From NCBI GenBank assembly GCA_049314515.1, contig JBMOEY010000038.1, positions 1 to 13,221 on the forward strand: a DNA stretch of 13,221 bases, in the 5' to 3' direction. How positions within the stretch are numbered: the first letter of the stretch is position 1; every line of letters begins with the position of its first letter. Made by a program: the position numbers and the translations under genes. A model generated the notes under the pieces. The model worked only from the letters and a program-made list of their open reading frames with translations. It searched no databases and was not told the origin of the DNA. Below, one piece after another: positions 1 to 7,435 of this stretch. Source of the stretch: RFQD01 sp049314515. GTDB lineage: Bacteria > Actinomycetota > Actinomycetes > Actinomycetales > Microbacteriaceae.

Positions 1-71
1 ACCCACGTTTTTTGCTGGGAATATCTGTTGGCGTTCGCTGTTATCTGGATTATCGCGAGAGAGTGGACGGT

Positions 72-2329
72 ATGGCGCATCAATCTGAAGTTGTTCTCGA
101 TATCGAAGGAATGACGTGCGCGAGTTGCGTGGCCCGAGTCGAGAAGGGACTCGAAACCTTGCCCGGTGTAATTGCCTCGGTCAACTTGGTTACAAACTCT
201 GCCCGCGTGGAATACCCGAAGACTGTCACCACGACCCAACTCGTCAGTGCCGTCACCTCGTTGGGTTACGCTGCAACGGTTGCTTCGCCATCGCCGTCTG
301 ACTCGTCGAATCCGAATCGTCGGCACACCCAGATGCTCACGTCGGTGCGTCTGTGGGTGTCGATTGCCCTCACTGTTCCCGTGATTGCGTTAGCCATGGT
401 TCCCGCATGGCAGTTTGCCGGGTGGCAGTGGTTGTCGCTCATTTTGGCCACACCGGTCGTGTTCTGGTGCGCGTGGCCCATTCATCGCGCTACGTTCCGT
501 GCACTTCGGCACGCTTCTGTGACAATGGACACGCTCATCTCGCTCGGCACACTCGTGGCCTGGGGGTGGTCGGTCTACGCCTTGTTCTTCGGGATGGCCG
601 GCGTGTGGGGGATGACCCATCCGATGGTCTTTTTCGCCTGGCAACAAGACCCCACGGCGAATATTTACTTCGAAACGGCTGCCGGCGTGACGTCGTTCAT
701 CTTGCTGGGAAGGTGGCTCGAGGAACGCTCAAAGCGCTCGGCAGCTACGGCACTTGACGAAGTGGGTAAACTCCAGGCGACCGCCGCGACAGTGATTCGT
801 CACGACGTAGAATCGCTGATCCCCATTGCGGAGCTCCGCACTGACGATGTGGTCATTGTTCGACCGGGAGAAACGATTCCTGTTGATGGTGAGGTCATTG
901 ACGGCACGAGCGCAGTAAACGTGAGTGCGCTCACCGGTGAATCACTCCCTGTCGATGTGCGAGTCGGTGCGAGCGTGTCCGCCGGCACGATTGTTATGGA
1001 TGGACGCCTCGTCATTGAGACGCGGCGCGTTCGTGATGACACGCGGCTCGCCCAGCTCGGAGCCCTCGTCGAGCGAGCACAGCTGCGCAAGATGGCTGTT
1101 CAGCGACGCGTCGACAAAATTTCGGCCGTTTTCGTGCCGGTCGTAATCGCACTCTCGGTACTCACCGCACTGGGTTGGCTCATTGCGGGTTCGTCACTCG
1201 CGAGTGGGTTGACGGCCGCTGTCGCCGTGATTGTGATTGCGTGCCCGTGCGCGCTCGGGCTCGCCACCCCGGTAGCTCTCATCGTAGGCACGGGTCGGGC
1301 GGCATCGCTCGGCATCATCATTTCCGGTCCTGAAGTCTTGGAACAGTCCTCACGAATAGACACCGTGGTTCTGGACAAGACTGGCACCGTCACGTCCGGC
1401 GTGATGACCGTTGCGCGCGTCACGACCGTGCGCGAAATAGACGAATCGTCAGTCCTGTCTGTTGCGGCCACGCTCGAGCGCAGCTCCGAACACCCGGTTG
1501 CCCGTGCCATTGTCGCGCGAGCGACTCAAATCGGCTCCGCTGTGGGTTCGTCGACGCAATTCCGCGCCATTGCCGGCGGAGGAGCCACCGCCATCGTGCG
1601 CGACATCCCTCGCACCGCGTCGACCACCGACGCCACGGAGGTGTCCGTGGGTCGACTCGACTGGTTGTCCGACCACGGGTTTGTTGTCGACTCGGAACTC
1701 GAGTCAGCCGCGCTCCTGTCCGCGGCGGAGGGAATGACCAGCGTGGGTGTGGCATGGGGTGCGCGCGTCTGGGGCGTTATCCACGTGTCGGATTCGGTGC
1801 GAGATGACTCGGCACAGGCCATCCTTGATTCCGTGCGATGGGGATTGCACCTGTGATGGTGACGGGCGACGCGCGTGAAACGGCGAACACGATTGCGCAG
1901 CAAGTGGGAATCGATCGCGTGCATGCGCGCGTTTCACCCGAAGACAAGTCGGCTTTTGTAGCGGATGCTCAACGCACCGGCCACGTCGTCGCCATGGTCG
2001 GTGACGGCGTCAACGATGCCGCGGCGTTGGCGCAGGCAGACATCGGGCTGGCGATCGGGACGGGCACCGACCTGGCGATTGCCGCGAGTGATGTCACGCT
2101 CGTGCGAGGCACGCTGTCGGCTGCCGTAGATGCGCTACTCATCTCGCGCGCGACCCTGCGCATTATTCGTGAAAACTTGTTTTGGGCCTTCGCTTACAAC
2201 GTCATCATGATCCCGTTGGCGGCTGTCGGATTGCTCACGCCCATGTTGGCGGGAGCGGCCATGGCGTTCTCCAGCCTTTTTGTGGTGCTCAATTCGTTGC
2301 GCCTGCGGAGCGTTACGCTGAGTACATGA
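72..2329 (+). pseudogene. copA: Copper-exporting P1B-type ATPase, frameshifted
   Basis: ATP-driven Cu(I) export across the inner membrane. With one base restored the protein would be about 752 residues, normal for a one-HMA CopA. From the ATG at 72: HMA domain with MTCASC (Cys16, Cys19), helices near 92-112, 120-138, 153-173 and 200-216, actuator TGES (288-291), membrane CPC (391-393), phosphorylation DKTGT (Asp435) and the HP motif (474-475). The reading frame is then lost. It resumes in another frame from about 1829 with VMVTGD, GDGVNDAAAL, and YN and MAFSS in the last two helices, the P1B-1 (Cu+) signature. Fragments as read: 72-1856 (594 aa) and 1838-2329. The missing base lies near 1826-1829. 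All catalytic motifs are intact across the two frames, so the lesion is recent or a sequence error. In-frame TTG (12) and GTG (63) are alternative starts; 72 is preferred because the HMA strand begins just after it, with GAGAGAG 8 bases upstream. Confidence 0.85.
1826..1858 (+). other. Frameshift site in copA with TGATG stop-start overlap
   Basis: Upstream the copA frame reads AQAIL and then drifts to DSVRWGLHL and a TGA at 1854-1856. The other frame has a TGA at 1826-1828, then FRAMGIAPVMVTGD, which is what CopA proteins carry here. One extra base between 1826 and 1829 would join the two. No homopolymer or classical slippery heptamer (X XXY YYZ) is visible in the 1829-1853 overlap. The terminating TGA overlaps an ATG (1856-1858) in the downstream frame as TGATG, so ribosomes could in principle restart at MVTGD and make a C-terminal fragment. 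No good ribosome binding site precedes either that ATG or the one at 1838. Confidence 0.75.
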
Positions 2330-4164
2330 CACTGGTTTCGAGCCGCCACCGTCGGATCCGATCAGTGATCGCTCCCGCGATCGTCGCCTTCGTGGCCGCG
2401 CTCGTGGTCGGAGGTCCCAGTTCTCCCGCGTTGGCAGGGACCGACGATTTTTCGTTCGAGTCGATGTCGGTGGATTACCTGCTCGAGCGTTCGAACTCAG
2501 GTGACGCGCAACTGACGACCCGGGAGCAACTCGTCGCCCTTTTCCCGGAAATTGATCAAAACCACGGCATTCAACGCGCAATTCCGTTGAGCTATCAGGG
2601 TCATCCCACACATCCGGTCGTCACATCTGTGACCGACTCGACGGGGAACAGTATTGCCTTTGTCACAGAAGAGTCCGATGACTTCTTGGTGGTCACCATT
2701 AGTGGTGATGACTTCGTTCACGGTCGAGTCGAGTACGTCATCACGTACACGCAAGAAAACGTCATTCTGGTTCCCGACGACGGGGCCGGAACACAAGAAA
2801 TGTATTGGGACGTCAACGGAACGGGGTGGGCTCAACCCTTTGGCAGCGTTTCCGCTCGGATCACGGTGTCACCCGAACTGGCCGCGCATCTCACCTCGAA
2901 CTCCGCCTGTTACCAAGGCGCTGAGGGTTCGACGACTCCGTGCATGAGTTCCGACTCGCAGGCGACTCCGGGCGGCTCACGAGTCTTTAATTTTTCCGCA
3001 CGCAATCTCGCGCCGTTCGAAAATCTTTCTTTTGCGATTGGGTTTGAACCCGACACATTTGCGATTCCGGACTGGTCCGTCTGGGCGCATCCACTCGGCA
3101 TTGTTTTTGTGTCGTTGTCTGTGCTCATGGGACTTCTCTTGCTCGCAGCATTGGTCTTGCGACTTACCCTGTGGCGCAATCAGCGCGGTAGAGGTATCGT
3201 CATCGCGCAGTATCAGGCCCCCGATGACATGACTCCGCTGTTGGCGGGCAACCTCGTGCGCCGGTCAAATCGAGCGACCGTCGCGGCGATTTTGCGCCTC
3301 GCAGTGAATGGCAACCTCGTGATTCGGGACGTTGACACGGGCAAAAAACGTTCGCCGGGATACGAAGTCGAGATTACCTCGCTCGAGAAACTTGGCGACG
3401 AAGACACACTCGTTCTCGACGCCACCTTTGGCAGCCCACTGTCGGTCGGCTCTTCCATCAACACTTCGCAACCCGACTACGGGCGTGCACGGCGTCTGAG
3501 CAAGCTGTGGAAGACCACGAAGTCGTCGGCCGTGGCCGCTGGATTCCGATCTGAACCTCAGGCCGCTTTGCGTCGTTTCGGGATGATTCTCGCGCTGGCA
3601 ATTGGCATTGCTGTCTTCTTTACGGGTGGAGCAATCAATGTCGATGGTTATGGCGGCGTCATCGATGTGCTCATCACCTATGTGGGTACTTTTGTCGTCA
3701 CCGTCGCGACCATTGCCTTGTTGCGAAACGTGACTCCGCTGACGGCCCGCGGTGCGCAGGCGCGAGAAGAACTTCGCGGCCTGAAGTTGTTCATCCGTCT
3801 TGCTGAGGCGGACCGCATCGCGTTCTTGCAAAGCCCTCGCGGCGCACAACGCAAGGTTGACGTGACCAAGCCGGGAACGATCATCCATCTTTACGAGGCT
3901 GCGCTTCCCTATGCGGTGCTATTTGGACTGGAAAAGCAGTGGGCGAACGAACTTGCTGCCTTGTATGAACGAGAATCGCGTTCCCCGGATTGGTATTCCT
4001 CGGATGGCCCGTTCCTCGCAGCGTCCTTTGTTTATTCGGTGAATGGTCTGGCCTCAACAGCCACAACGTGGGCATCGAGTGCCTCGTCATCGTCGTCGGG
4101 TGGTTCGGATGGAGGCGGATTTTCCGGAGGCGGCGGCGGAGGAGGAGGTGGTGGAGGTGTCTAA
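2326..4164 (+). CDS. DUF2207 membrane protein with glycine-rich tail
   Basis: A 612-residue protein of the DUF2207 (YciQ-like) family, whose biochemical role is not established. I start it at the ATG at 2326, which overlaps the copA stop as ATGA, because this exposes a clear signal peptide: basic RHRRIR (7-12), hydrophobic core 14-29 and a PALA cleavage motif ending at Ala37. A longer upstream reading only reuses copA sequence. Residues 38-250 form the exported domain, with Cys195 and Cys206 a possible disulfide. A membrane helix lies near 255-281, followed by a cytoplasmic region, two more helices (about 418-435 and 446-467), and the family's GLKLFIRLAEADR and LPYAVLFGLEKQWA segments (485-543). 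The C-terminus is Ser-rich and ends in 11 consecutive glycines plus Val, a known habit of the family. It is translationally coupled to copA, although DUF2207 has no known copper link. Confidence 0.85.
   Translation: MTLVSSRHRRIRSVIAPAIVAFVAALVVGGPSSPALAGTDDFSFESMSVDYLLERSNSGDAQLTTREQLVALFPEIDQNHGIQRAIPLSYQGHPTHPVVTSVTDSTGNSIAFVTEESDDFLVVTISGDDFVHGRVEYVITYTQENVILVPDDGAGTQEMYWDVNGTGWAQPFGSVSARITVSPELAAHLTSNSACYQGAEGSTTPCMSSDSQATPGGSRVFNFSARNLAPFENLSFAIGFEPDTFAIPDWSVWAHPLGIVFVSLSVLMGLLLLAALVLRLTLWRNQRGRGIVIAQYQAPDDMTPLLAGNLVRRSNRATVAAILRLAVNGNLVIRDVDTGKKRSPGYEVEITSLEKLGDEDTLVLDATFGSPLSVGSSINTSQPDYGRARRLSKLWKTTKSSAVAAGFRSEPQAALRRFGMILALAIGIAVFFTGGAINVDGYGGVIDVLITYVGTFVVTVATIALLRNVTPLTARGAQAREELRGLKLFIRLAEADRIAFLQSPRGAQRKVDVTKPGTIIHLYEAALPYAVLFGLEKQWANELAALYERESRSPDWYSSDGPFLAASFVYSVNGLASTATTWASSASSSSSGGSDGGGFSGGGGGGGGGGGV
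4126..4158 (+). repeat. Polyglycine codon run doubling as a Shine-Dalgarno region
   Basis: Eleven consecutive GGN codons encode the glycine tail (residues 601-611) of the DUF2207 protein. The A-containing stretch at 4141-4149 (GGAGGAGGT) is an excellent Shine-Dalgarno match, 7 bases before the GTG at 4157 that I take as the start of the next gene. The same bases therefore encode the glycine tail and probably load ribosomes for the downstream gene. The sequence and spacing are seen directly; the dual role is inferred. Confidence 0.6.
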
Positions 4165-4594
4165 TTCATCGTCACATCGTCCGGCAGATCGATATGGCAG
4201 CAATCAGATTCGTCCGGGATTGTTGCCCGGGTTACTCGGTGCGGCTGCGGCCATCGCGGGACTGTGGGCAAATGGAACCGAGTGGATGATCACGGTCTTG
4301 TTCGCGGTAAGTATTATGGCGGCTGTTTTGGTTGTTTTCTGCGTGCAGTCGGTGCGCTCGCGCACGGCACGTTCGGCGCCCCAACGGGCACGTCGGTCAG
4401 AGGAACCGACCCAACAAAAATTTGTTCCCGTGGTGTGCGCTGTATTGCTCGTGGTTGTGGTCGTTGTCTACAACCCGATTGCGCCCTTGGTGCTCACGGC
4501 ATCGGGCACTGCGTGGCAGCTCGCACAGGTCGCGACCGGAGCTGTGTTGTTTGCCACGGGCGTACTGGTCAAGACATCTGCGCCAGAACGCTAG
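4157..4594 (+). CDS. Small four-helix membrane protein, possibly DUF6804-like
   Basis: A 145-residue hydrophobic protein of unknown function. Four membrane segments are visible: one starting LLPGLLGAAAA, one at MITVLFAVSIMAAVLVVF, a third after a basic linker (VVCAVLLVVVVVVYNPIAP) and a fourth at LAQVATGAVLFATGVLV. The NPI(A)P after the third helix and the following Trp-Gln recall the DUF6804 family, but this is a resemblance from memory. The frame is open further upstream, but that part only mirrors the glycine/serine codons of the preceding gene in another frame. The GTG at 4157 has a near-ideal ribosome binding site 7 bases upstream and overlaps the DUF2207 stop by 8 bases; GTG codons at 4148 and 4151 are alternatives. 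Its position makes it the third gene of the copA-DUF2207 operon. A partner role with the DUF2207 protein is plausible but unproven. Confidence 0.7.
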   Translation: MSNSSSHRPADRYGSNQIRPGLLPGLLGAAAAIAGLWANGTEWMITVLFAVSIMAAVLVVFCVQSVRSRTARSAPQRARRSEEPTQQKFVPVVCAVLLVVVVVVYNPIAPLVLTASGTAWQLAQVATGAVLFATGVLVKTSAPER

Positions 4595-4627
4595 ACTTGG
4601 ACTCAAGCATTTCCTCTTGGTGAGGTC

Positions 4628-4683
4628 TGCGTCGCCCGAATTCTCTCGAAATCGTTGCGCGACGCAATCACAAAAGGTACTGC
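4628..4683 (+). promoter_or_regulatory. Inverted repeat and candidate promoter before the helicase gene
   Basis: The 173-base gap between the small membrane protein and the helicase holds an 8-bp perfect inverted repeat, TGCGTCGC (4628-4635) and GCGACGCA (4659-4666), with a 23-base spacer. There is no T-run after it, so it is not a standard intrinsic terminator. TTGCGC (4655-4660) and TACTGC (4678-4683), 17 bases apart, form a weak sigma-A-like promoter whose -35 overlaps the right arm. That would suit a repressor site, but no regulator is known and each element alone could arise by chance. A perfect 10-bp palindrome, GTCTCGAGAC, lies further on near 4735. I see no small gene in this gap. Confidence 0.3.
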
Positions 4684-4767
4684 GAACCCTTCGCATAAAG
4701 TCCGCGAGTAGTGCGTGCGTCTGTCGCATTCATGTCTCGAGACTTTCACTCGACACAGGAGACCCAC

Positions 4768-6876
4768 GTGGCTCGTACCGCTTCACGCCGTCACACGCTC
4801 GACAACACCGGGCTGATACCCATTCTCGCTCGCAAAGTGCGAGAGGTGGAGGCCAAGGCACAGACCGGAAAAAAGGTTGGCCCGACTAACCGTACGAAGT
4901 TTCAGGTGATTGCCTTTCTCGTTCGTGAGGAGCGCGCACGAGTCAAGTCGGACGCGGATCTCACTGACCAGCAGCGCGCGGAAGCACTCAAACGACTTGA
5001 TGGTGTTGCGACCATTTTGGCGAAGACCGCAGCTCGAGACACGTCACTCATTGCCCTGCTCGAGGTCGACCACGCCACGACTCCGGTCGCGCAAAAAATG
5101 CGACGCGACTGGTTGCTCGAGTCGGGCGCCGAGGTGTCGCCGGACGACTTGATCATTTCGTCGGAGCCGCTGAAAGAAGAAGACATTCTGTCACCCGAGC
5201 TTGCGGAAAAACAGGTGTTGCCTGTTTCCGTGAAAGCGAAGTTGCGCTCAACTCCGTTTTTGGCACCAGACTTTGCTACGGCCAAGCGGACTGCACCGGC
5301 GGTACGGCTCTCCAATTGGGAGCTCATCGGACCACTGTTCAAGTCGTTTGAACAGGGTGCGGGAGGTCAATCTGCGTGCATGGAGATGCCCCCGGTGCCG
5401 CGATTCGATCGATACAGCCCACCTGGGCAAGAACTAATGCCCCACCAGATTCGCTTTATCGAATCGGTGCGGGATGGGCACCGCACTTTTTTGTTGGCGG
5501 ATGAACCTGGCCTCGGCAAGACGGCGCAGAGCCTCCTTGCCGCGTCGGTCGCCGGCGCCTTCCCTCTCCTCGCCATCGTGCCCAATGTTGTCAAGATGAA
5601 CTGGGCTCGCGAGGTCGAACGCTGGATTCCCGGCCGCAGTGCGACCGTCATCCACGGCGATGGTCAGGATGTGGATGCGTTTGCCGACGTGTTCATCGTC
5701 AACTACGAGGTGCTGGATCGACACTTGTCGTGGCTTTCCCAACTGGGCTTCAAAGGAATGGTCGTTGACGAGGCTCACTTCATCAAGAACCTGTCCTCGC
5801 AACGATCCAAACACGTGCTTGCCCTGGCCGACCGAATCACGGCACGCACCCCGGGTCATGACCCGTTGCGAATTGCGCTCACGGGAACACCGCTCATCAA
5901 CGACATCGAAGACTTCCGTGCGATTTGGATGTTCCTCGGTTGGATTGACGGCGAAAAGCCGTCGGCCGATCTCTTGAGTCGGCTTGAATTGAATGGTTTG
6001 ACGCCCGCGGAACCAGGCTTTTACACGTCCGCGCGCGAGACCGTTATCGACATGGGTATTGTTCGTCGTCGCAAGATTGATGTCGCGAAGGACTTGCCCG
6101 CAAAACGCGTGGTCGACTTGCCGGTTGAACTCGACGACGAGATGGGCGCGAGTATTCGTGCGGCCGAGGCAGAACTCGCCAAGCGTTTGCTGGACCGCTA
6201 CAACCGAGTGGCGATCGGCGGTTCATTCCGGGGATCCACAGCCGACCTCATCCGAAGTGTGGCCGTTGCCGAGCTGGAAGAGTCGAAGAACCAAAAGTCC
6301 GGCGAAAACGTCTTCACCATGGTGCGAAAGATTGGCCAGGCAAAGGCGGGGCTCGCCAGTGACTACGCGAGCCAACTCGCGCGTTCCGTCGGCAAGGTTG
6401 TGTTTTTCGCCAAGCACATTGACGTGATGGATTCAGCCGAGCGGGCTTTTGCGGCTCAAGGCCTAAAGTCTGTTTCCATTCGTGGAGATCAGACCACTCC
6501 TGCCCGGCAGATTGCCATCGATGCTTTCAATAACGATGAGTCCGTCCACATCGCCGTATGTTCCTTGACGGCCGCCGGTGTCGGACTCAATCTTCAGGCG
6601 TCGTCCAACGTCGTGCTCGCAGAGTTGTCTTGGACGAGCGCGGAGCAGACACAAGCTATCGACCGCGTGCACCGCATCGGTCAGGAACTGCCGGTCACGG
6701 CTTGGCGCATCATCGCCGCGCAAACGATAGACGCCAAGATTGCGGAGCTCATTGACAGCAAACAGGGCCTTGCCGCTCGCTCGCTCGATGGGTCCCAGGC
6801 AGATTTCGGTTCGCAGGACAGCGTTCAACTCGATGCGCTGATCGACATTCTGACCCGGGCCATCGATCGCTCGTAA
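4768..6876 (+). CDS. SNF2-family DEAD/DEAH-box helicase-like ATPase
   Basis: A 702-residue superfamily 2 ATPase of the SNF2/RapA type, expected to translocate along double-stranded DNA using ATP and remodel bound proteins rather than unwind DNA. The core is complete: Walker A DEPGLGKTAQSL (Lys251, Thr252), Walker B VDEAHF (334-337), LTGTP (371-375), and the C-terminal lobe with GVGLNLQ (604-610) and the arginine-finger motif QTQAIDRVHRIGQ (627-639; Arg633, Arg636). Residues 1 to about 215 are a charged, mostly helical region I cannot assign; no SWIM zinc motif is seen. I choose GTG 4768 over an earlier in-frame start at 4711 because AGGAGA (4757-4762) sits 5 bases upstream of it. It has its own gap and possible promoter, so it is probably separate from the copA operon. 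The H1-like gene follows after 115 bases. DNA repair and nucleoid remodelling are both possible roles. Confidence 0.88.
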   Translation: MARTASRRHTLDNTGLIPILARKVREVEAKAQTGKKVGPTNRTKFQVIAFLVREERARVKSDADLTDQQRAEALKRLDGVATILAKTAARDTSLIALLEVDHATTPVAQKMRRDWLLESGAEVSPDDLIISSEPLKEEDILSPELAEKQVLPVSVKAKLRSTPFLAPDFATAKRTAPAVRLSNWELIGPLFKSFEQGAGGQSACMEMPPVPRFDRYSPPGQELMPHQIRFIESVRDGHRTFLLADEPGLGKTAQSLLAASVAGAFPLLAIVPNVVKMNWAREVERWIPGRSATVIHGDGQDVDAFADVFIVNYEVLDRHLSWLSQLGFKGMVVDEAHFIKNLSSQRSKHVLALADRITARTPGHDPLRIALTGTPLINDIEDFRAIWMFLGWIDGEKPSADLLSRLELNGLTPAEPGFYTSARETVIDMGIVRRRKIDVAKDLPAKRVVDLPVELDDEMGASIRAAEAELAKRLLDRYNRVAIGGSFRGSTADLIRSVAVAELEESKNQKSGENVFTMVRKIGQAKAGLASDYASQLARSVGKVVFFAKHIDVMDSAERAFAAQGLKSVSIRGDQTTPARQIAIDAFNNDESVHIAVCSLTAAGVGLNLQASSNVVLAELSWTSAEQTQAIDRVHRIGQELPVTAWRIIAAQTIDAKIAELIDSKQGLAARSLDGSQADFGSQDSVQLDALIDILTRAIDRS

Positions 6877-6881
6877 GAGAT

Positions 6882-6895
6882 GGGTTGTCGAACCC
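6882..6895 (+). terminator. Short hairpin after the helicase stop, weak terminator candidate
   Basis: GGGTT-gtcg-AACCC forms a 5-bp stem with a 4-base loop, beginning five bases after the helicase TAA. There is no T-tract downstream, so at best it is a weak terminator or an RNA 3'-end stabiliser. A second small inverted repeat, GGAGG-N6-CCTCC, lies at 6911-6926. Confidence 0.25.
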
Positions 6896-6938
6896 GCCCA
6901 CGGTCATCGGGGAGGGAAATGCCTCCGTACCTGAGCGG

Positions 6939-6983
6939 TAAACTGTGATTGTCACGCGCAAATTCCGCGCGATACCGGAGGGA
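6939..6983 (+). promoter_or_regulatory. Promoter -10, leader hairpin and RBS of the H1-like gene
   Basis: TAAACT at 6939-6944 is a good actinobacterial -10 hexamer, though no convincing -35 lies 16-18 bases upstream. Transcription starting near 6951 would give a leader of about 41 bases. It contains a small hairpin, CGCGC (6955-6959) with GCGCG (6967-6971), followed by a strong Shine-Dalgarno GGAGGGA (6977-6983) placed 8 bases before the ATG at 6992. This suggests the H1-like gene is transcribed independently of the helicase and translated efficiently. Confidence 0.45.
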
Positions 6984-6991
6984 ATCAATTC

Positions 6992-7435
6992 ATGTCTGAT
7001 CAGCAAAACAAATCAGGGCTTGCCGCTTTTTTTGCCCGTGCGAGAAAGTCCGCGTCGACCGAATTGAACGACGCAGCGACGACCGCCGAAAAGGTTGCCA
7101 AAGATGTCGGACGCAAAGTAGGTGCCACCGCGGCTGAGGTCAAGCATGAGGTGGTCGGCGCGTCAAAGAAGGCCCAATCCACGGCCAAGAAAACGGTGAA
7201 GCAGGCAAAGTCAACGGCGAAGACCACCGTTAAGAAGGCAACTGCGTCTGTGAAGAAGGCCGAAACTGCGGTCGCTAAGGCAGCCAAGCCCGTTGTGAGT
7301 GCGGTTAAGGTGCGCACGGGGACTCCCGATTCCAGCTGGTCGCTCGCCGAGCTCAAGGACTACGCGAAAAACAAGGGCGTCACGGGCTACAGTTCGTTGG
7401 GTAAAGCGGACCTTCTCGCGCGTCTCACGAAGTAA
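6992..7435 (+). CDS. Histone H1-like lysine-rich protein with Rho_N/SAP motif
   Basis: A 147-residue basic protein, probably a nucleoid-associated DNA-binding protein. Residues 1-30 are a polar leader containing AAFFARARKS. Residues 31-106 are an Ala/Lys/Thr/Val-rich low-complexity region with AKKTV, KKATASVKKA and AVAKAAKP blocks, like the tails of bacterial histone H1-like proteins and mycobacterial HupB. Residues 115-147 (WSLAELKDYAKNKGV, then GYSSLGKADLLARL) match the Rho_N/SAP helix-extended-helix pattern, which binds nucleic acid. There is no HU domain and no signal peptide. The amphipathic TAEKVAKDVG-type repeats also recall LEA-like proteins, the main alternative reading. The ATG has a strong ribosome binding site 8 bases upstream. 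The gene ends in tandem TAA TAA and overlaps the convergent hydrolase gene by 11 bases. DNA binding is inferred from composition and the C-terminal motif. Confidence 0.8.
   Translation: MSDQQNKSGLAAFFARARKSASTELNDAATTAEKVAKDVGRKVGATAAEVKHEVVGASKKAQSTAKKTVKQAKSTAKTTVKKATASVKKAETAVAKAAKPVVSAVKVRTGTPDSSWSLAELKDYAKNKGVTGYSSLGKADLLARLTK

Noticed and set aside
1829..1853. Programmed -1 frameshifting in copA, as known at the N-terminal metal-binding domain of E. coli copA
   Set aside because: The site is in a different part of the gene, no slippery heptamer or clear downstream structure is visible, and conserved CopA sequence switches frame abruptly at about 1829. A plain indel explains it better.
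2182..2325. Longer N-terminus for the DUF2207 gene, starting at 2182
   Set aside because: It would be encoded within the last part of copA in another frame and would bury the obvious signal peptide that begins at the ATG at 2326.
3265..3888. 207-codon open frame on the - strand inside the DUF2207 gene
   Set aside because: Low-complexity polar translation with no motif or plausible ribosome binding site, opposite a well-supported family gene.
4084..4158. TCG/GGN trinucleotide stretches as a microsatellite or CRISPR-like repeat
   Set aside because: They are explained by the Ser-rich and Gly-rich C-terminus of the DUF2207 protein; there is no spacer pattern.
4651..4666. LexA-type SOS box upstream of the SNF2 gene
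   Set aside because: The TCGAA-like pieces there lack the GTTCGA half with 4-base spacing expected of the actinobacterial LexA site.
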